NCBI RefSeq assembly: GCF_905220365.1
Contig: NC_061135.1
Span: forward strand, 7,903,501-7,967,500
Reading direction: 5' to 3'
DNA length: 64,000 nt
Origin: Vanessa cardui
Taxonomy: Eukaryota > Arthropoda > Insecta > Lepidoptera > Nymphalidae
Within the stretch, counting starts at the first letter, position 1; the number at the start of each line of letters is the position of its first letter. The notes beneath the pieces are model-generated. The model had not been told where the DNA came from, made no database searches, and saw only the letters and a list, made by a program, of their open reading frames with translations. The translations under genes were made by a program, and so were the position numbers. This document shows positions 39,980 through 51,171 of this stretch, piece after piece.

Positions 39980-40200
39980 TTAAATTTAAATCGGACATTA
40001 AAATTCATCGTGCCTGTCCAAATCAGATGAGTGCGTAGTGAACCTAACTAGAAGGTTAAGCTCTGTGAGCGCCACCGTTGGTATACTCGATACATAGTCG
40101 CCGGCGCATTAAGTCAACATCCTACACTGATGCTGACTGTTCTGTCTCAGCCTCCTTAGAATATCCATATTCTTGAGCCATGAGACAGCTTGGGTTAGTG

Positions 40201-40313
40201 GATATACCGCCACCAGACGGTTGCCATTGCCTCGTTTGTTATTTAGCAGGGGGTGCCACGAGCAGGTGAGGTTGACTTGGAGTGCTTAGATGGAAACGTA
40301 CTCCCTTACCCCC
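40201..40313 (-). ncRNA. Candidate HDV-like self-cleaving ribozyme at the 5' end of the Dong-like element
   Basis: Starting at the first base of the element (40313, reading leftwards): GGGGGU can pair with ACCCCC (40254-40249) as P1. UCAC/GUGG forms P3, closed by a six-base loop CUGCUC that resembles HDV L3 (CUCCUC). One C separates P3' from P1', and U follows P1', as in HDV. The loop GC can pair with the GC after that U as P1.1, where HDV has CC with GG. A possible P4 hairpin is ACCG/CGGU (about 40222-40207), followed by CUAA (40199-40196), a possible catalytic J4/2. P2 would be only GGG/CCC, so that part is weak. R2-superfamily elements are known to carry such ribozymes. Confidence 0.5.
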
Positions 40314-40339
40314 TTATTATACACATTATTATTTATATT

Positions 40340-42289
40340 TATATTTCGAAAAAATTGCCAAAAATCTGTTGTAAATTTATGTATTACCGAACGTCTAGAT
40401 TTACCGCCCTACGTTATCTATTTGAAACGTAATAAATATATAATAGCATCTTGGTAAATAATATTCTACAGTATAAGGTTATTTTACAATTGTTCTCTTT
40501 TAAACAGAATGTTTATTTTTAAAACGTCATATTATTTAAAATGCATGTAATGAATATTTTTCATTGCGGAGCGAGTTTAATTTTAAAATAGTCAACTTTA
40601 TTGGGAAGGCAATGTTTCAGTCTGCTAGGAAATTGAATGTTCGATACATCGAGAAAAATTTATATGAAAAAACGAAATAATTAATGATCGATTCAAACGT
40701 TATATTAAAAAAAAAATTATGTTAAGTCAAAAATTTTTGAGTGAATGATTTTAATGAAGACTATCTAATCAAAATGAAAATCAAAATACACTTTTACTTA
40801 CATATACCAAATCCACTTAAGAACTAACACTATCAGGTGTAGTACATAATATTTATTATTTATTTCAAATGTACTGTTTGCGGTCAATGACCTTGAGCCA
40901 GCGGAGCTGGTTATTTGACCAATGTCACGTAGCAAGAAGACACGAAGGAGATTGATCGGGGTACAGTCGAGGATACATAATTAATTGAATTTTAAAAATA
41001 AACTCAAATTAAAACATCCAAACGTAATTAATTTAGTGAAAAAAAATCACCAAAAAAACAAATAGTATCGAACACAATGGTTAGTATAAAAATTACTCGA
41101 ACATTCAAGAATTATATGACGGGGCGTTAGCAAGGAAAACGTCGGAGATGGGATGAAGGAGTTTAGGTAACAAAATATGAGATACGGAAGGGTCAAAGAT
41201 GTTCCGTTCGTATATCGCAATGAGAGCTCTCTTATCCTAATTTTAGATAAATGAATATGAGTTCACGCATGGCCAGAGCACGAACGACAGATCTTTCATG
41301 TCATAGAGGGTAAGCTGTCTTGTACTATGCACGTTATGGATTATTAGAAACAATGATAACAAGTAGAACATCATTAAAAAAAAATCATACACAAATCAGT
41401 CTACATTTAAAATTTGTAAGAAACTATTCTTAGTAATATATAAAGAATAAATGTTATATTTAGCGGCCATGTTGAATTTATGCCGTCATAAAAACACTAA
41501 CGTTTAATTTGAAGATATTGCCGTACAGATCTATTCACTTACGAAGGTGCGCCCCTCCACATTACATTATTTAATTAGCTAGTAGTGTGGGCGAGATTAT
41601 TATTAATATAAGAATAAAAGCAATGAAATATACCAATTTTATATTATTGTTATATTATAAAATATACGGCAAGGCAAGGCCTTCGTGGTTATCAAATGTA
41701 TACTACACTACAATTTTATTCACTATAGTTTACAAATAATGTGCCGCACTTTAAAGAAATGTACAACAGCTACAAATAAAAAAATCACTCAGAATACAGT
41801 GTTCTACGTAGTAACCTACTACGTAATACGTGTACCTACGTAAGTACGTACCTACTTATACTACTTCGTATTACGTAGATAAAATATCAATTTATTACTT
41901 TAATATTGATTAAGGAATTTTAAATTCGGTTGTCCAGTTTGAATTTTATCCATAAAATAAAAAATACGGTTATCAAACGATATTCAAGATTGAACGTTTC
42001 ATAATATCATATCATGTCACACTGTTAACATTTTACTGCAATTTTATGCATTCACCGTGCAAAGTTCAATATCATTTTCAATATGCAGTAAAGTAACGAC
42101 TAAGTGTCTGATTTCTGATATCGGCAAATTACTTTCGCATGTAGAAAATATTTTTCCTAATTATGAAAAAAAGATTTACAAAGCTTCGATGTTGCATAAA
42201 TTTGATAAATAATTAAATATATTTTTAATGATATAAATATGTGTTATGTATATATATTTGTCGCTAATGAGCATGAGGCTTTATGTGAC
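40340..42289. other. Non-coding; TACGTA-rich patch at 41810-41880
   Basis: No gene seen. 41819-41830 and 41867-41878 form a 12-bp inverted repeat (CTACGTAATACG) around a stretch with several TACGTA/TACCTA units. Confidence 0.5.
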
Positions 42290-42415
42290 TCTCATAAAGG
42301 AAAGTACTATCGCTCATAAACATTGGCAACAACAGAGGGCTTGGAGGTGCGTTGCCAGCCTTTAAAAAAAGTGTAAGCTCTTTTCTTGAAGGTTCCCAAA
42401 TTGTTTCAGTTAAAT
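42290..42415 (-). repeat. LINE 3' tail fragment next to an (AT)n tract
   Basis: On the - strand: CCTTCAAGAAAAGAGCTTAC, AAAGGCTGGCAACGCACC and CCCTCTGTTGTTGCC. The (AT)n run follows 10 bases away. Confidence 0.55.
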
Positions 42416-42422
42416 TACAAAT

Positions 42423-42424
<2 letters not shown>

Positions 42425-42477
<53 letters not shown>
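42425..42477. repeat. (AT)26 microsatellite
   Basis: An uninterrupted AT run of 53 bases beside a LINE tail; self-complementary and probably variable in length. Confidence 0.97.
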
Positions 42478-42479
<2 letters not shown>

Positions 42480-42480
<1 letters not shown>

Positions 42481-45032
42481 AGACAATTAAATAATTGTAA
42501 AATCTATTTGTTATATTAAGGCGCCTCGACATTTCAGTATATTTGTTTTTACGTTAAGGAATATTTTCAAATGATGAAAATTTCAACCAGGATGGACGTT
42601 TCAATAAGAAAAATACTTATAAACACTTATAAACAATATATACAGAACCCAATCTGTCTCCTTAGTAATACATAGCATAGCATAATTGGTGTCGTATTTG
42701 ACTATTATTATAGACTTATTTTGACTATTAATGTACATATTTATTTAAACTACTATTCGTCTAACCATCTATTATGTCATTAACTGCTTATTGAATTAGA
42801 ATATGTTTCATTTAATTTTATACCCCCAGTAGTGATATAAATACCACCGGTTTATTCTGGACTAAAAGCAAAGTTGCCAGCACAAACAACATTATGCATA
42901 AAATATCTTATTAATATAATATGTTAAGTCGTAAAATTGTAGAGCGATATGAGAGCTTAACGCATTAGTTGTTAGCCAAGTAAGTTTGAATCAGTTTCAA
43001 TGCGAACGCCATAACCGCTAATGCATTTTGAGCTGCAATTCAAAAGTTAAGTCATATTTAATCATTTATGACTTTGTTTATTAAATGCACTAAAAGGAAA
43101 TCCCGATAAATAATAATACACGAGAAAAATATACGAAAAATTCAAATGGTAAAATCGAATTGTACGAATACAAAAATATCACGGTTCTTTTAAACTAATA
43201 ATACTTTCGTTAGATTATGTTCGTTGAAAAAAAACTAATTTACTAAATCATTAACATCTTTAAGTTTTTTTCCGTGTATTTCACAATTCATAATAAAGTT
43301 ACCAAGTCATTTAAGATTAATGTTCCATGCAATTTTCTCCGCTGTGCAGTTATTAAGTGAAATAATTTCACGTTAATTATATTCCACTCCAGTTCAGCGT
43401 CGTTTAACGCTTGGATTTTGAACAAGAATAAATTGTTTTTGGTATATAATAACCAACATTTCATTGCCCGACAGTTTTGTAAACCAACTGACTTGTCGAT
43501 GTGGTAAGTCGTAAATCCAATGTTAATATTAACCGTTTAATTAAATATTAAAAAAAAAATCTTTGTTAAATATATACATCATTTAAAATTGCATTGGTAT
43601 TTACTCGTATACTACACTGACTCACTAATTCTGTCTATCTACGAGTTTTGCTGTCTAGGCAGGTAATATTGTCTACATTACCTGCCCGGACAACAAAATT
43701 CCAACTACAAATGTTTTCAGATATAAATATTCAATATGTTTTTTTAATACTCGTTTACTAAATATAAATAAATAATATAGAATACAAATAGCATCGAACT
43801 TAGTATTACGACAATGATATGTAGATACTTGAAAAACAAAATAGCTTAAATAAACGAACACAGCAAAAGGGTTCGGAACATGAGAGGGCAACCTTTTATG
43901 TACCTTTTAAGAAGGGTCCACTCGATAACTCACGAGATTCCAATAGTTTATAAAAATACCATGAATGTTCTGCGATCTTTTTTCTAATATCATGTAAGTA
44001 AACAATGAAAACATTATTATTTTCTTCTGTTATGAATATATATTAATAAGAGAAATTATCCTTTATCCTCGATGAATTGAAAAAGAAGAGACTCCGAAAA
44101 TCTTGTGGAAAAGTTTTTTTTTTGTTTATGATTTTATTTTTCATATTTCGATTTACAAAATATTCTGACCTTATTATGTATTAGTGTTCCTTATTTACGA
44201 AGACGATAAAATAAGATCTGAGTTTCTTTCGACGCTTCTTCTCAGGTCAGGATATTTTCTTTTCGAACAGGTGCTAGTATTTAATTTAACTGGAAATAAG
44301 TAAGCGTAAACTTTCGATGTCATCCTCCCGCGGTACTATAAAATGACCATATTGTCTTAAGAAATGTTGTTGTCACACAGTTACTCAATTTAAGACAAAG
44401 TATTCTTTAAAACAAAGTGTTCGGAAAAGCCAGATCGTATTGAACAAAAAGATAAATCTGTCTTATACTTCAAAAAACTGTGAAATCAATTCACACAAAT
44501 ATACATTCTCACGTAAAAGCCCTTGTAACGTTAAATTAGATCACCTCTATTAAAATTTTACTCAGTATAGCGGTGTTCGTTTGTTAAATTAGTTTTTACA
44601 TAAGTTTAGGCTTTGCTATCGTTCTCAAGACATGTCCGCATATTCCACGCGCCGAAAACCGTGATGCTCATTAAACATGATGTTATATAATTATTGTTAC
44701 TACTATTCGTAACTTGAGTGGTGTATTTCCATATAAAACCCTTTGTAGCCCCTTACCTGGCTGAGCATTGCAAGGAATGCCTTATCCCTCCTACTATAGA
44801 TTGGAGTTTATCTAAAACCAGGGTTCCGATTATTGTTTCTAGCTAACGTCAACCATACGGTGTATACTCTATTGTCTCCATTATATACATCGTCTTGATA
44901 ACTCGTTCCCAATTCGTAACACACAACATAAAATTTAACCATAAAAAATCGTATACAAAGAAATTGAGAGTCACATTATGTAGTGAAAAATTCTTTACAC
45001 CTACAATTTTTTTTTACTATTCTTATTTTTAA
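42480..45032. other. AT-rich non-coding DNA, no gene seen
   Basis: Short random frames only; poly(A)/poly(T) runs at 43551 and 44115. No element recognised before the Helitron end at 45033. Confidence 0.55.
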
Positions 45033-45479
45033 CTAGCTATACCCGCCCGCTTCGCTGGGCATTAGTCGTAGAAAAATATTTTTTTTAATTTTTAATTTTG
45101 TAATTAATTACTGCTGGATTGTACAAATAATCAAGAAACATGCGAGATCTAATCAAATACTTAAAAATTATTTCATTTAATATTCGTCAATGATGTTCTC
45201 GATAGGCTGCAGATTGGTCATAACACCCATAAACTTATTTATCAAGATCATATCTTCTTTTTTTGAATCCGGAAACATATGATTTATGAGAATGTTTTTG
45301 TTGGTGTAATATATGTGTTTATCTCGACGTAAAGTTGGTACGATTAAAATTTTAATTAAATTTCTATACTCTAGAAAAGTTTGTATCACACCAAAACGTC
45401 CTCTAATATCCGATTCTATCAAATATCGATGTTACTACATTTACAACCTTGTCATCTGTATGTATCTCGTAAATAAATG

Positions 45480-46640
45480 TACCCTTTGGCTTGAAGTTTT
45501 GATTGGTTGCATCGAATGTAGTTTAATCAATCGTTCTCGACCATAGCGTACATGTCCACAATGAATTGTTAAAACAGTTGACGATACTTCAGAATATGGT
45601 TAGATTAATTATCTCTAATCATTATACAATACGCATAAAAATCTAACTCTTCGATGTCACAGAGCCAGTCATGAGAATATTTTGATACAGTCCGAGATGA
45701 TATCCATCTTCTGCTCGCATAATCATAATTGGATAATCGTATTAATTGTCACACGCTTGATATTTTTCAGCGACACCTTGATTGTTTTTGTGTCGCTTAG
45801 TGATAACAATACCTCGTTTTGTAATTTCTGTACCGACAATTACAGTTGTCACTTCAGGAGCTATGGAAGCTTTAATACGCCTTTTATGCTCTGTGTTCTA
45901 TCTGCATTGATAATTACTTTGAATCATTTGTTTTTTCACTTTCTAGAGCAGTTTTAGGCATAATCCTAAATTTAGCGATTATTTCTCGATTAGTTGTGGT
46001 AAATAAATGTCCAGAAATTAGGGATTTTATTTTGATACTGGAAGAAGTGAACCAATCATATGATACACTTTAAACGTAGACGCGAAATTATTGTATTGTA
46101 CAATATTTGTTGCTCCAAAAGATGTTATTTAAAAGCATGAATTGTAATTTCTAATATGCTTAAGGAAATATTTAGACTCCTTAATAGTTCCCGTAACGTA
46201 GGTAAAAAGAGGTTCTGGTGGTTCAACCAGTTGTGGTAAATACATTTTACCAGTGGAGTAGCATATACCATCAGTTTATTTAGCGTGACAATATGGGCAT
46301 ACTATATTCATTGAACCAATGATCACATCGGGTTTCATCTTGTTATCATAACCTATATAGTAATTGAAAGCTGATTTATTGAGATTGGTTCTAGTTCTTG
46401 ACTCAGTCTATTTTAATCGTTCATCATCCAGTCATTGGGCTTGTCAGGTTATCAGTATCTCTCGATAAAGATGCTTGTTCGAAGATCTGGAACTTGATCA
46501 TTTCGTTGACTAACTGTTTTGGCAGCTCTTAAAGTAGAAATTCGGATTCTATTTGTTTCTAAACGTATTTCTTGTTAGTGTGTTGCTTCCGTAGCTCTTT
46601 TGGATGACACTACGCATATATTGTTGATATTCCGATATTT
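45480..46640 (-). pseudogene. Helitron Rep-helicase, N-terminal part only, many stops
   Basis: Read right to left: LETNRIRISTLRAAKTV (the arginine-rich repeat near the N-terminus, about 46560), VIIGSMNIVCPYCHAK (zinc-binding CxxC, about 46330-46280), KMYLPQLVEPPEPL, ESKYFLKHIRNYNSCF and TSFGATNIVQ. Then the Helitron-like N domain: APEVTTVIVGTEITKRGIV (about 45865), EDGYHL, SNHILKYRQLF and VDMYAMVENERLIKL (about 45560-45500). Frameshifts and stops are frequent. Downstream, neither the HUH nuclease (HxH, YxxxY) nor the Pif1-type helicase can be found before the 3' terminus at 45033, so the coding part is truncated as well as decayed. Confidence 0.8.
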
Positions 46641-46745
46641 TGTTTCTTCAATGGCATGGTGGTTTCTATTTACATAAATAAGTTGTTTTTTTTTTGGTTG
46701 TGTGTCTTACGTTTACATTTTATACTAAAGATTCATTGTTATTGG

Positions 46746-46857
46746 AGTTATGAGTATACTTACCAATAATGATTATTGTTTACTTTCTTATAAACAGCTA
46801 ATCAGCTATTTATAAGAAAGTAAACAATAATCATTATTGGTAAGTATACTCATAACT
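46746..46857. repeat. Perfect inverted repeat, 49-bp arms, 14-base loop
   Basis: Arms 46746-46794 and 46809-46857 are exactly complementary. Four more pairs form inside the loop. The arms start AGTTATGAGTATACTTACC. No target duplication or transposon end was recognised. Confidence 0.95.
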
Positions 46858-47691
46858 TCTTCCCATATATGTAATTTATAATAATTATCTCATTTTAAAA
46901 TGACAATTATTATTGTTTTGATTATTTTATGTTTATTGGCATATGACGGAAATTAAGTTAGTTGTTATGCTTTTTGAATAGATTTTCATTTTTTTTTTCA
47001 TATTTTATAATTATCGGTTGATCGGAATATAAGTGTATCGTGATACACGTAAGGGCCATCTGTTGGTTATTTTTAATGATACTGATGAAATAATTACTTT
47101 CTCCATAAAACAATAGATAAACATACCAATTTTCATAATGATCGATCAAATAGTTTATCGATGACACACATACAAAAACATCCTTTTGGCTATCTATATA
47201 TACTTTTGTATGTATAGATCGCCTATGATTTGCGCAAGTACATGTTTTTCCTGTATGCCAATTTTATAAAGATACAGACACACAAAAATTTCAAAAATGG
47301 TAAAAATTAAGTCAAGTCAAAGAACACATGACGAATTACGACAAAAATGAGTGTACAGACAGACTCTAGAGATTTATATAATAGTATAGATTTGGTACTC
47401 ACGTACGATAGCTTTATTATTAGCGTATTTTATGTATAACTTTGGTGTTTTTATACCGATTTCTAAGAATTTTTTTTTTTATGGAATAGTTAATACTTTT
47501 GTATTTAACGTTTGATGTTTGATGAAAAGTATGTAACTTTTGTAATTTGCGATGATTGAGAGTGTTATAAACGAAGGAATAGACAAATATAATCAGAAAG
47601 CTTCGAACTACTACGCTATTGTGACTCAACCATAAAAGATAGACATAGGCTGTCATGGGATATTTTTTGTTTAATTTTTAAGAGAACATTT

Positions 47692-48063
47692 CCGTAATAC
47701 ATGATTTCTGTGTAGCTTTAACCATTAAGCCTAAACACGCGACGGAAGCTCAAAATATGGCGTAACTTCTCCCGTTTTTCAGACATTTCCCTTCACTGCT
47801 CTGCTCCTATGGACTTTAGCGTGATGAAAAGTATACTATAACCAGCTCAGGAGTATGAATAATAATTGTACCAAGTTTCGTTAAAATCCGTCGAGTAGTT
47901 TTTGTTTCTATAACGGTTATATGGACAGACAGACAGACAGACAATAATTTTACTGATTGCATTTTGGCATCAGTATCGACCCCTGATCACCCCCTGATAG
48001 TTATTTTGTAAAAATATTTCATGTACAGAATTGACCTCCCTACAGATTTATTATAAGTATAGA
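47692..48063 (-). mobile_element. Non-autonomous Helitron with clear 5' end, eroded 3' end
   Basis: On the - strand it begins TCTATACTTATAATAAATC (from 48063) after A. Blocks GGCATCAGTATCGACCCC, a four-unit GACA run (47930-47943) and CTTCACTGCTCTGCTCC, all on the + strand, mark a common butterfly family. No CTAG terminus is seen near 47700. It lies just beside the larger Helitron relic. Confidence 0.7.
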
Positions 48064-49061
48064 TTTATAAGTTATATCTCTATTTAAAAAATAGTAGCTT
48101 TGACAACTTGCACCGCTGAAATACGTTCTCCAATCCGAAAAAAAAACCAAACAAATCATTATAAAATTTAATATGCTTAAGAATATGCATTCAGATAAGA
48201 CTGCGCTGGCTTAAACACATTATTACTTTTTGTTGCGTTCTATTCGGGTCAAGTATAATAGCTTTCGTAAAAATATTTTCAATCTAGTATTTATTTTAAT
48301 AAAGTGTATTACTGTTTTAAAATAAATGCTTATACGTCATTCTTCTTCTAACGGACCTTAATATTATTTATGTGTTCTGTCTTTAACAACATATAATCCA
48401 CCCAAAATATAAAGGTCTTTTGGTTATTGAGGAAGTAAATAAATGGATGTTTGATGGAATTTATCGTCTTCTAAGATACTTTATTTGTTCATGTCTACAT
48501 CAATTCCCTATATTTGCTCATATTTTAGTGAGTATAAAAAAATGTCTTTGAATTTCGGTTATTTCTTTTGACTAACGTATATAAAGCGCTTTACATTATG
48601 AATGGATTTAGTACGAAACCGCTCTTCTGCTATTAACGGTCTAACTCAATATCTGAGCATATTTTATATTAAATTAAATTTTAAGATATATATTTTTTTA
48701 ATTAAGTAAGCAACAAAGCGGACTAAATATGCCACTTCGGGGTACGTGAATCACCGGCACCAAGTGGCCTACTAGCTTGTCCACTCCTAATATCAATTTT
48801 AAAGTGCTGTCTTTATTATGAATACATATATAATTTACTATGTAGTAGTTCCTTCCTTCGTTACTTTAGTGACTAGCTTATCAGGTAACAGATTCCGAGA
48901 TCCCGAGTTCATTGGAGTCGTTACATCTCTGTAGAATTTTTCAATTTGCCGGTTTTGTTTCAAAGAGCATAAATTAGAGGAGAGAAAGAAGAGAGAATGA
49001 CTTGATGTTTGTGCATGCACTTGTACAGTGCAGCGTTATGGGAGTATGTTTTTTTGTATAA

Positions 49062-49310
49062 GATAGGTCGATGAACGGACAAATATGCCATCTGATAGTT
49101 AGTGATCATCGTCACCCAAAGGCAAGAATTATTGACCATTCGCCAAACATGAAAATTATGATGTTATGGCTTACTGGCTGGCTGGCTACACTACACTGGC
49201 TCATAGAACATTCAAACTACAACACATCACAACAATACCTAGTACTACTATTACTGTAACTGTTTGATTATAAAATAGTAATCGAGTTCATGGTTGTGAG
49301 ACGGGCTTGT
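49062..49310 (-). mobile_element. Degenerate copy of the SINE-like element
   Basis: GCCATCTGATAGTTAGTGAT, TGGCTACACTACACTGGCTC and GACGGGCTTG follow the family order with many changes. Confidence 0.5.
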
Positions 49311-49599
49311 AAATAATGCCACGGTCTATATCTTGAACATTTCAGCCATAATGGCAATTCCTCGGGCATAATGTTGTCTTAAATTTTTGTCTTGTCTTAA
49401 ATTCCTCGGGCATTTGGTAAGAATAACATCGTTCGTCGTATATCTTGTAGTAATTATTGGTAGCTTGATGTCTTTATGAGAATAGTGTTCGATTTCTATA
49501 AACCACAAGGTTCCACCCACACCACCTTGATGTCCCAAAATCCACACAGCGCCATTTTTAAAATATTTTTCTGCCTCGTACAACCACTATGTGTAACTT

Positions 49600-49710
49600 T
49601 TTGCCGAACTCATACATCTTGGGAACTTGCAAGCCCCCTAGTGTTGCAGATGTCCATGGGTAGTCACATCAGTTGATCTTCCTGCTCGTTTGCTATCATA
49701 TAAAAAAAGA
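49600..49710 (+). repeat. LINE 3' tail fragment
   Basis: CTTGCAAGCCCCCTAGTGTT, GCAGATGTCCATGGG and CCTGCTCGTTTGC precede an A-rich end, a typical 3' end of lepidopteran LINEs. Confidence 0.6.
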
Positions 49711-50917
49711 ACGTAGTATAAAATTTGTAACGTTAAGGTGCTTTTGATGTAATTAAATTGAAGAAACAAAATATACACTTCACTATAGTTAATGCGCTGA
49801 ACTACGAAACTAATTGAGAAGAGCCGGCCTTTGATTTATATTGTAGCCCGTGTCTTAAAGTAGGGTACTTTGTCTTTTTTATGGACACGTTTCTTAGTTT
49901 CATAGTGCCAATAAAGAAAGTATGTTTAATGTTCTTAAATACTTACTTACTGCAATAAATTCTACTGAATTTTATGAGTAACTTTGTATTGAGGAATTAA
50001 TAAAATCTTCATTTTCTTTTAAGATTTTCTAACTAGGGAGATACTTTCAAACTTATTCGTGCTTCGTCCTTAGAGGGGTGCTATTGATTTGAACAATTAC
50101 GACTGGCACACGTTAATTAAAAAAGTCGTCTTCGTGGAGTCCGATTATTATTTCGTAGAGTCATCAATATACCGACAATTTGTGATTGTGACTTTTCCAG
50201 TATAATCTGAATAATAATAAAGTATCTAAATAATAGAAAAAGTACACTATGACACATTTTTTAATTATTATGAGGCGTTGAATATTCTAACCTTTTTTAT
50301 CGCCTTATTCAGTAGTATATAGTTAACTTGATTTGTTAATTATTGTAGTAATACAAATAATTACACTCTATTGCTATTTAATGTAGGAATATGGAATGAA
50401 TACGTGATATCGTTGGTGACAAAAATACGCCTTGTTAAAATAAATTAAAAAAGGTACTTATAGTTATTAGAACTACACTACTACTGTGAAAGGCTCGTGA
50501 TGGCCATTTATATGTCTAGAGTGTATTTTCTTTTTCAACAAAACGCAGAGAGAATTGTAATATTTCATAAAATATAAAAAGAACCAAAGACCGTGTAAGT
50601 TCCGAAACTAAAGCACGAAATAGAGTTCTTTGTCAATAGGATTAGATGGTTGACATAAATTATATCACGTGAAACATAATAGAACATATTTTATAGAGGA
50701 TTAAGGTTTTTGCTATATATTATTAAGCTCGAAGCCTCGTGATGTGTCTATACTAAACCTCTTCACAGTGTAACTTAATCTTACTACACACTTTTTTTTC
50801 TTTATGTAATTCTATTTTATATATCACTTTCATCTACTTTTATAAGGATTAATAGTGTTGCAAAAAACGAAACGAAACTGCCATCCATTTATTACTCTTA
50901 AAGGTCACTGTGATAAA

Positions 50918-51171
50918 TCTATACATATAACAAAATTGGAGTGTCTGTTTGTAATATTAAAATACCCCTTTTTTACTCAATATGTATTTAGACTTGGTAC
51001 ATATACCAAAATGTCTCTCTGTCTGCCTGTTTGTTCCGGCTAATCTCTGTACCGATTTTGACGGGACTTTCACTGGCAGATAACTGATATAATAGAGTAA
51101 CTTAGGCTACAATGATATTTTTTTCTTATATTCAAAGACGTATGTAAGTACAAGGTCGCGGGCACAGCTAG
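50918..51171 (+). mobile_element. Short non-autonomous Helitron
   Basis: Begins TCTATACATATAAC after A (50917) and ends GTCGCGGGCACAGCTAG before T (51172). The interior has the CTGTCTGCCTGTTTGTTCC and GACGGGACTTTCACTGGCAG blocks of a Helitron family widespread in Lepidoptera. No coding capacity. Confidence 0.85.

Larger units (their letters stand above)
35793..40313 (-). mobile_element. R2-superfamily non-LTR retrotransposon, R4/Dong-like, full length but decayed
   Basis: The element reads right to left. Its 3' end runs into ATA/TAA units (35793-35809). On the other side it starts with GGGGG at 40313, directly after an ATAATAA flank. (TAA)n on both sides is what Dong-type elements are known for, since they insert into TAA repeats. 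In order it carries a 5' UTR, Myb-like repeats, reverse transcriptase, CCHC finger and restriction-like endonuclease. At about 4.5 kb it is normal for the clade and not 5'-truncated. Many frameshifts and stops make it inactive. Clade assignment rests on domain order and insertion site, not on a tree. Confidence 0.85.
45033..47390 (-). mobile_element. Helitron, autonomous-type relic
   Basis: On the - strand the 5' end is TCTATACTATTATA (from 47390) after an A, and the 3' end is the GC-rich GAAGCGGGCGGGTATAGCTAG followed by T (45033-45036, flank 45032). This is the A/T insertion rule and CTAG end of Helitrons. It contains a decayed transposase segment (46640-45480) and a perfect hairpin (46746-46857). 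It could also be two overlapping Helitron copies; the right boundary is the less sure one. Confidence 0.7.

Noticed and set aside
42425..42477. Regularly repeated tract as a CRISPR-like array
   Set aside because: It is a simple (AT)n microsatellite in eukaryotic DNA.
45177..45422. 81-codon - strand frame inside the Helitron
   Set aside because: Follows the recognisable transposase part but shows no Rep or helicase motif; probably decayed element sequence.
47930..47943. GACA repeats as a functional array
   Set aside because: A short simple repeat that is a normal part of this Helitron family.
49326..49583. 85-codon - strand frame (contains GAVWILGHQGGVGGTLW)
   Set aside because: No domain or splice context recognised, and it abuts a LINE tail and a degenerate SINE; could be repeat-derived. 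Not strong enough to call.
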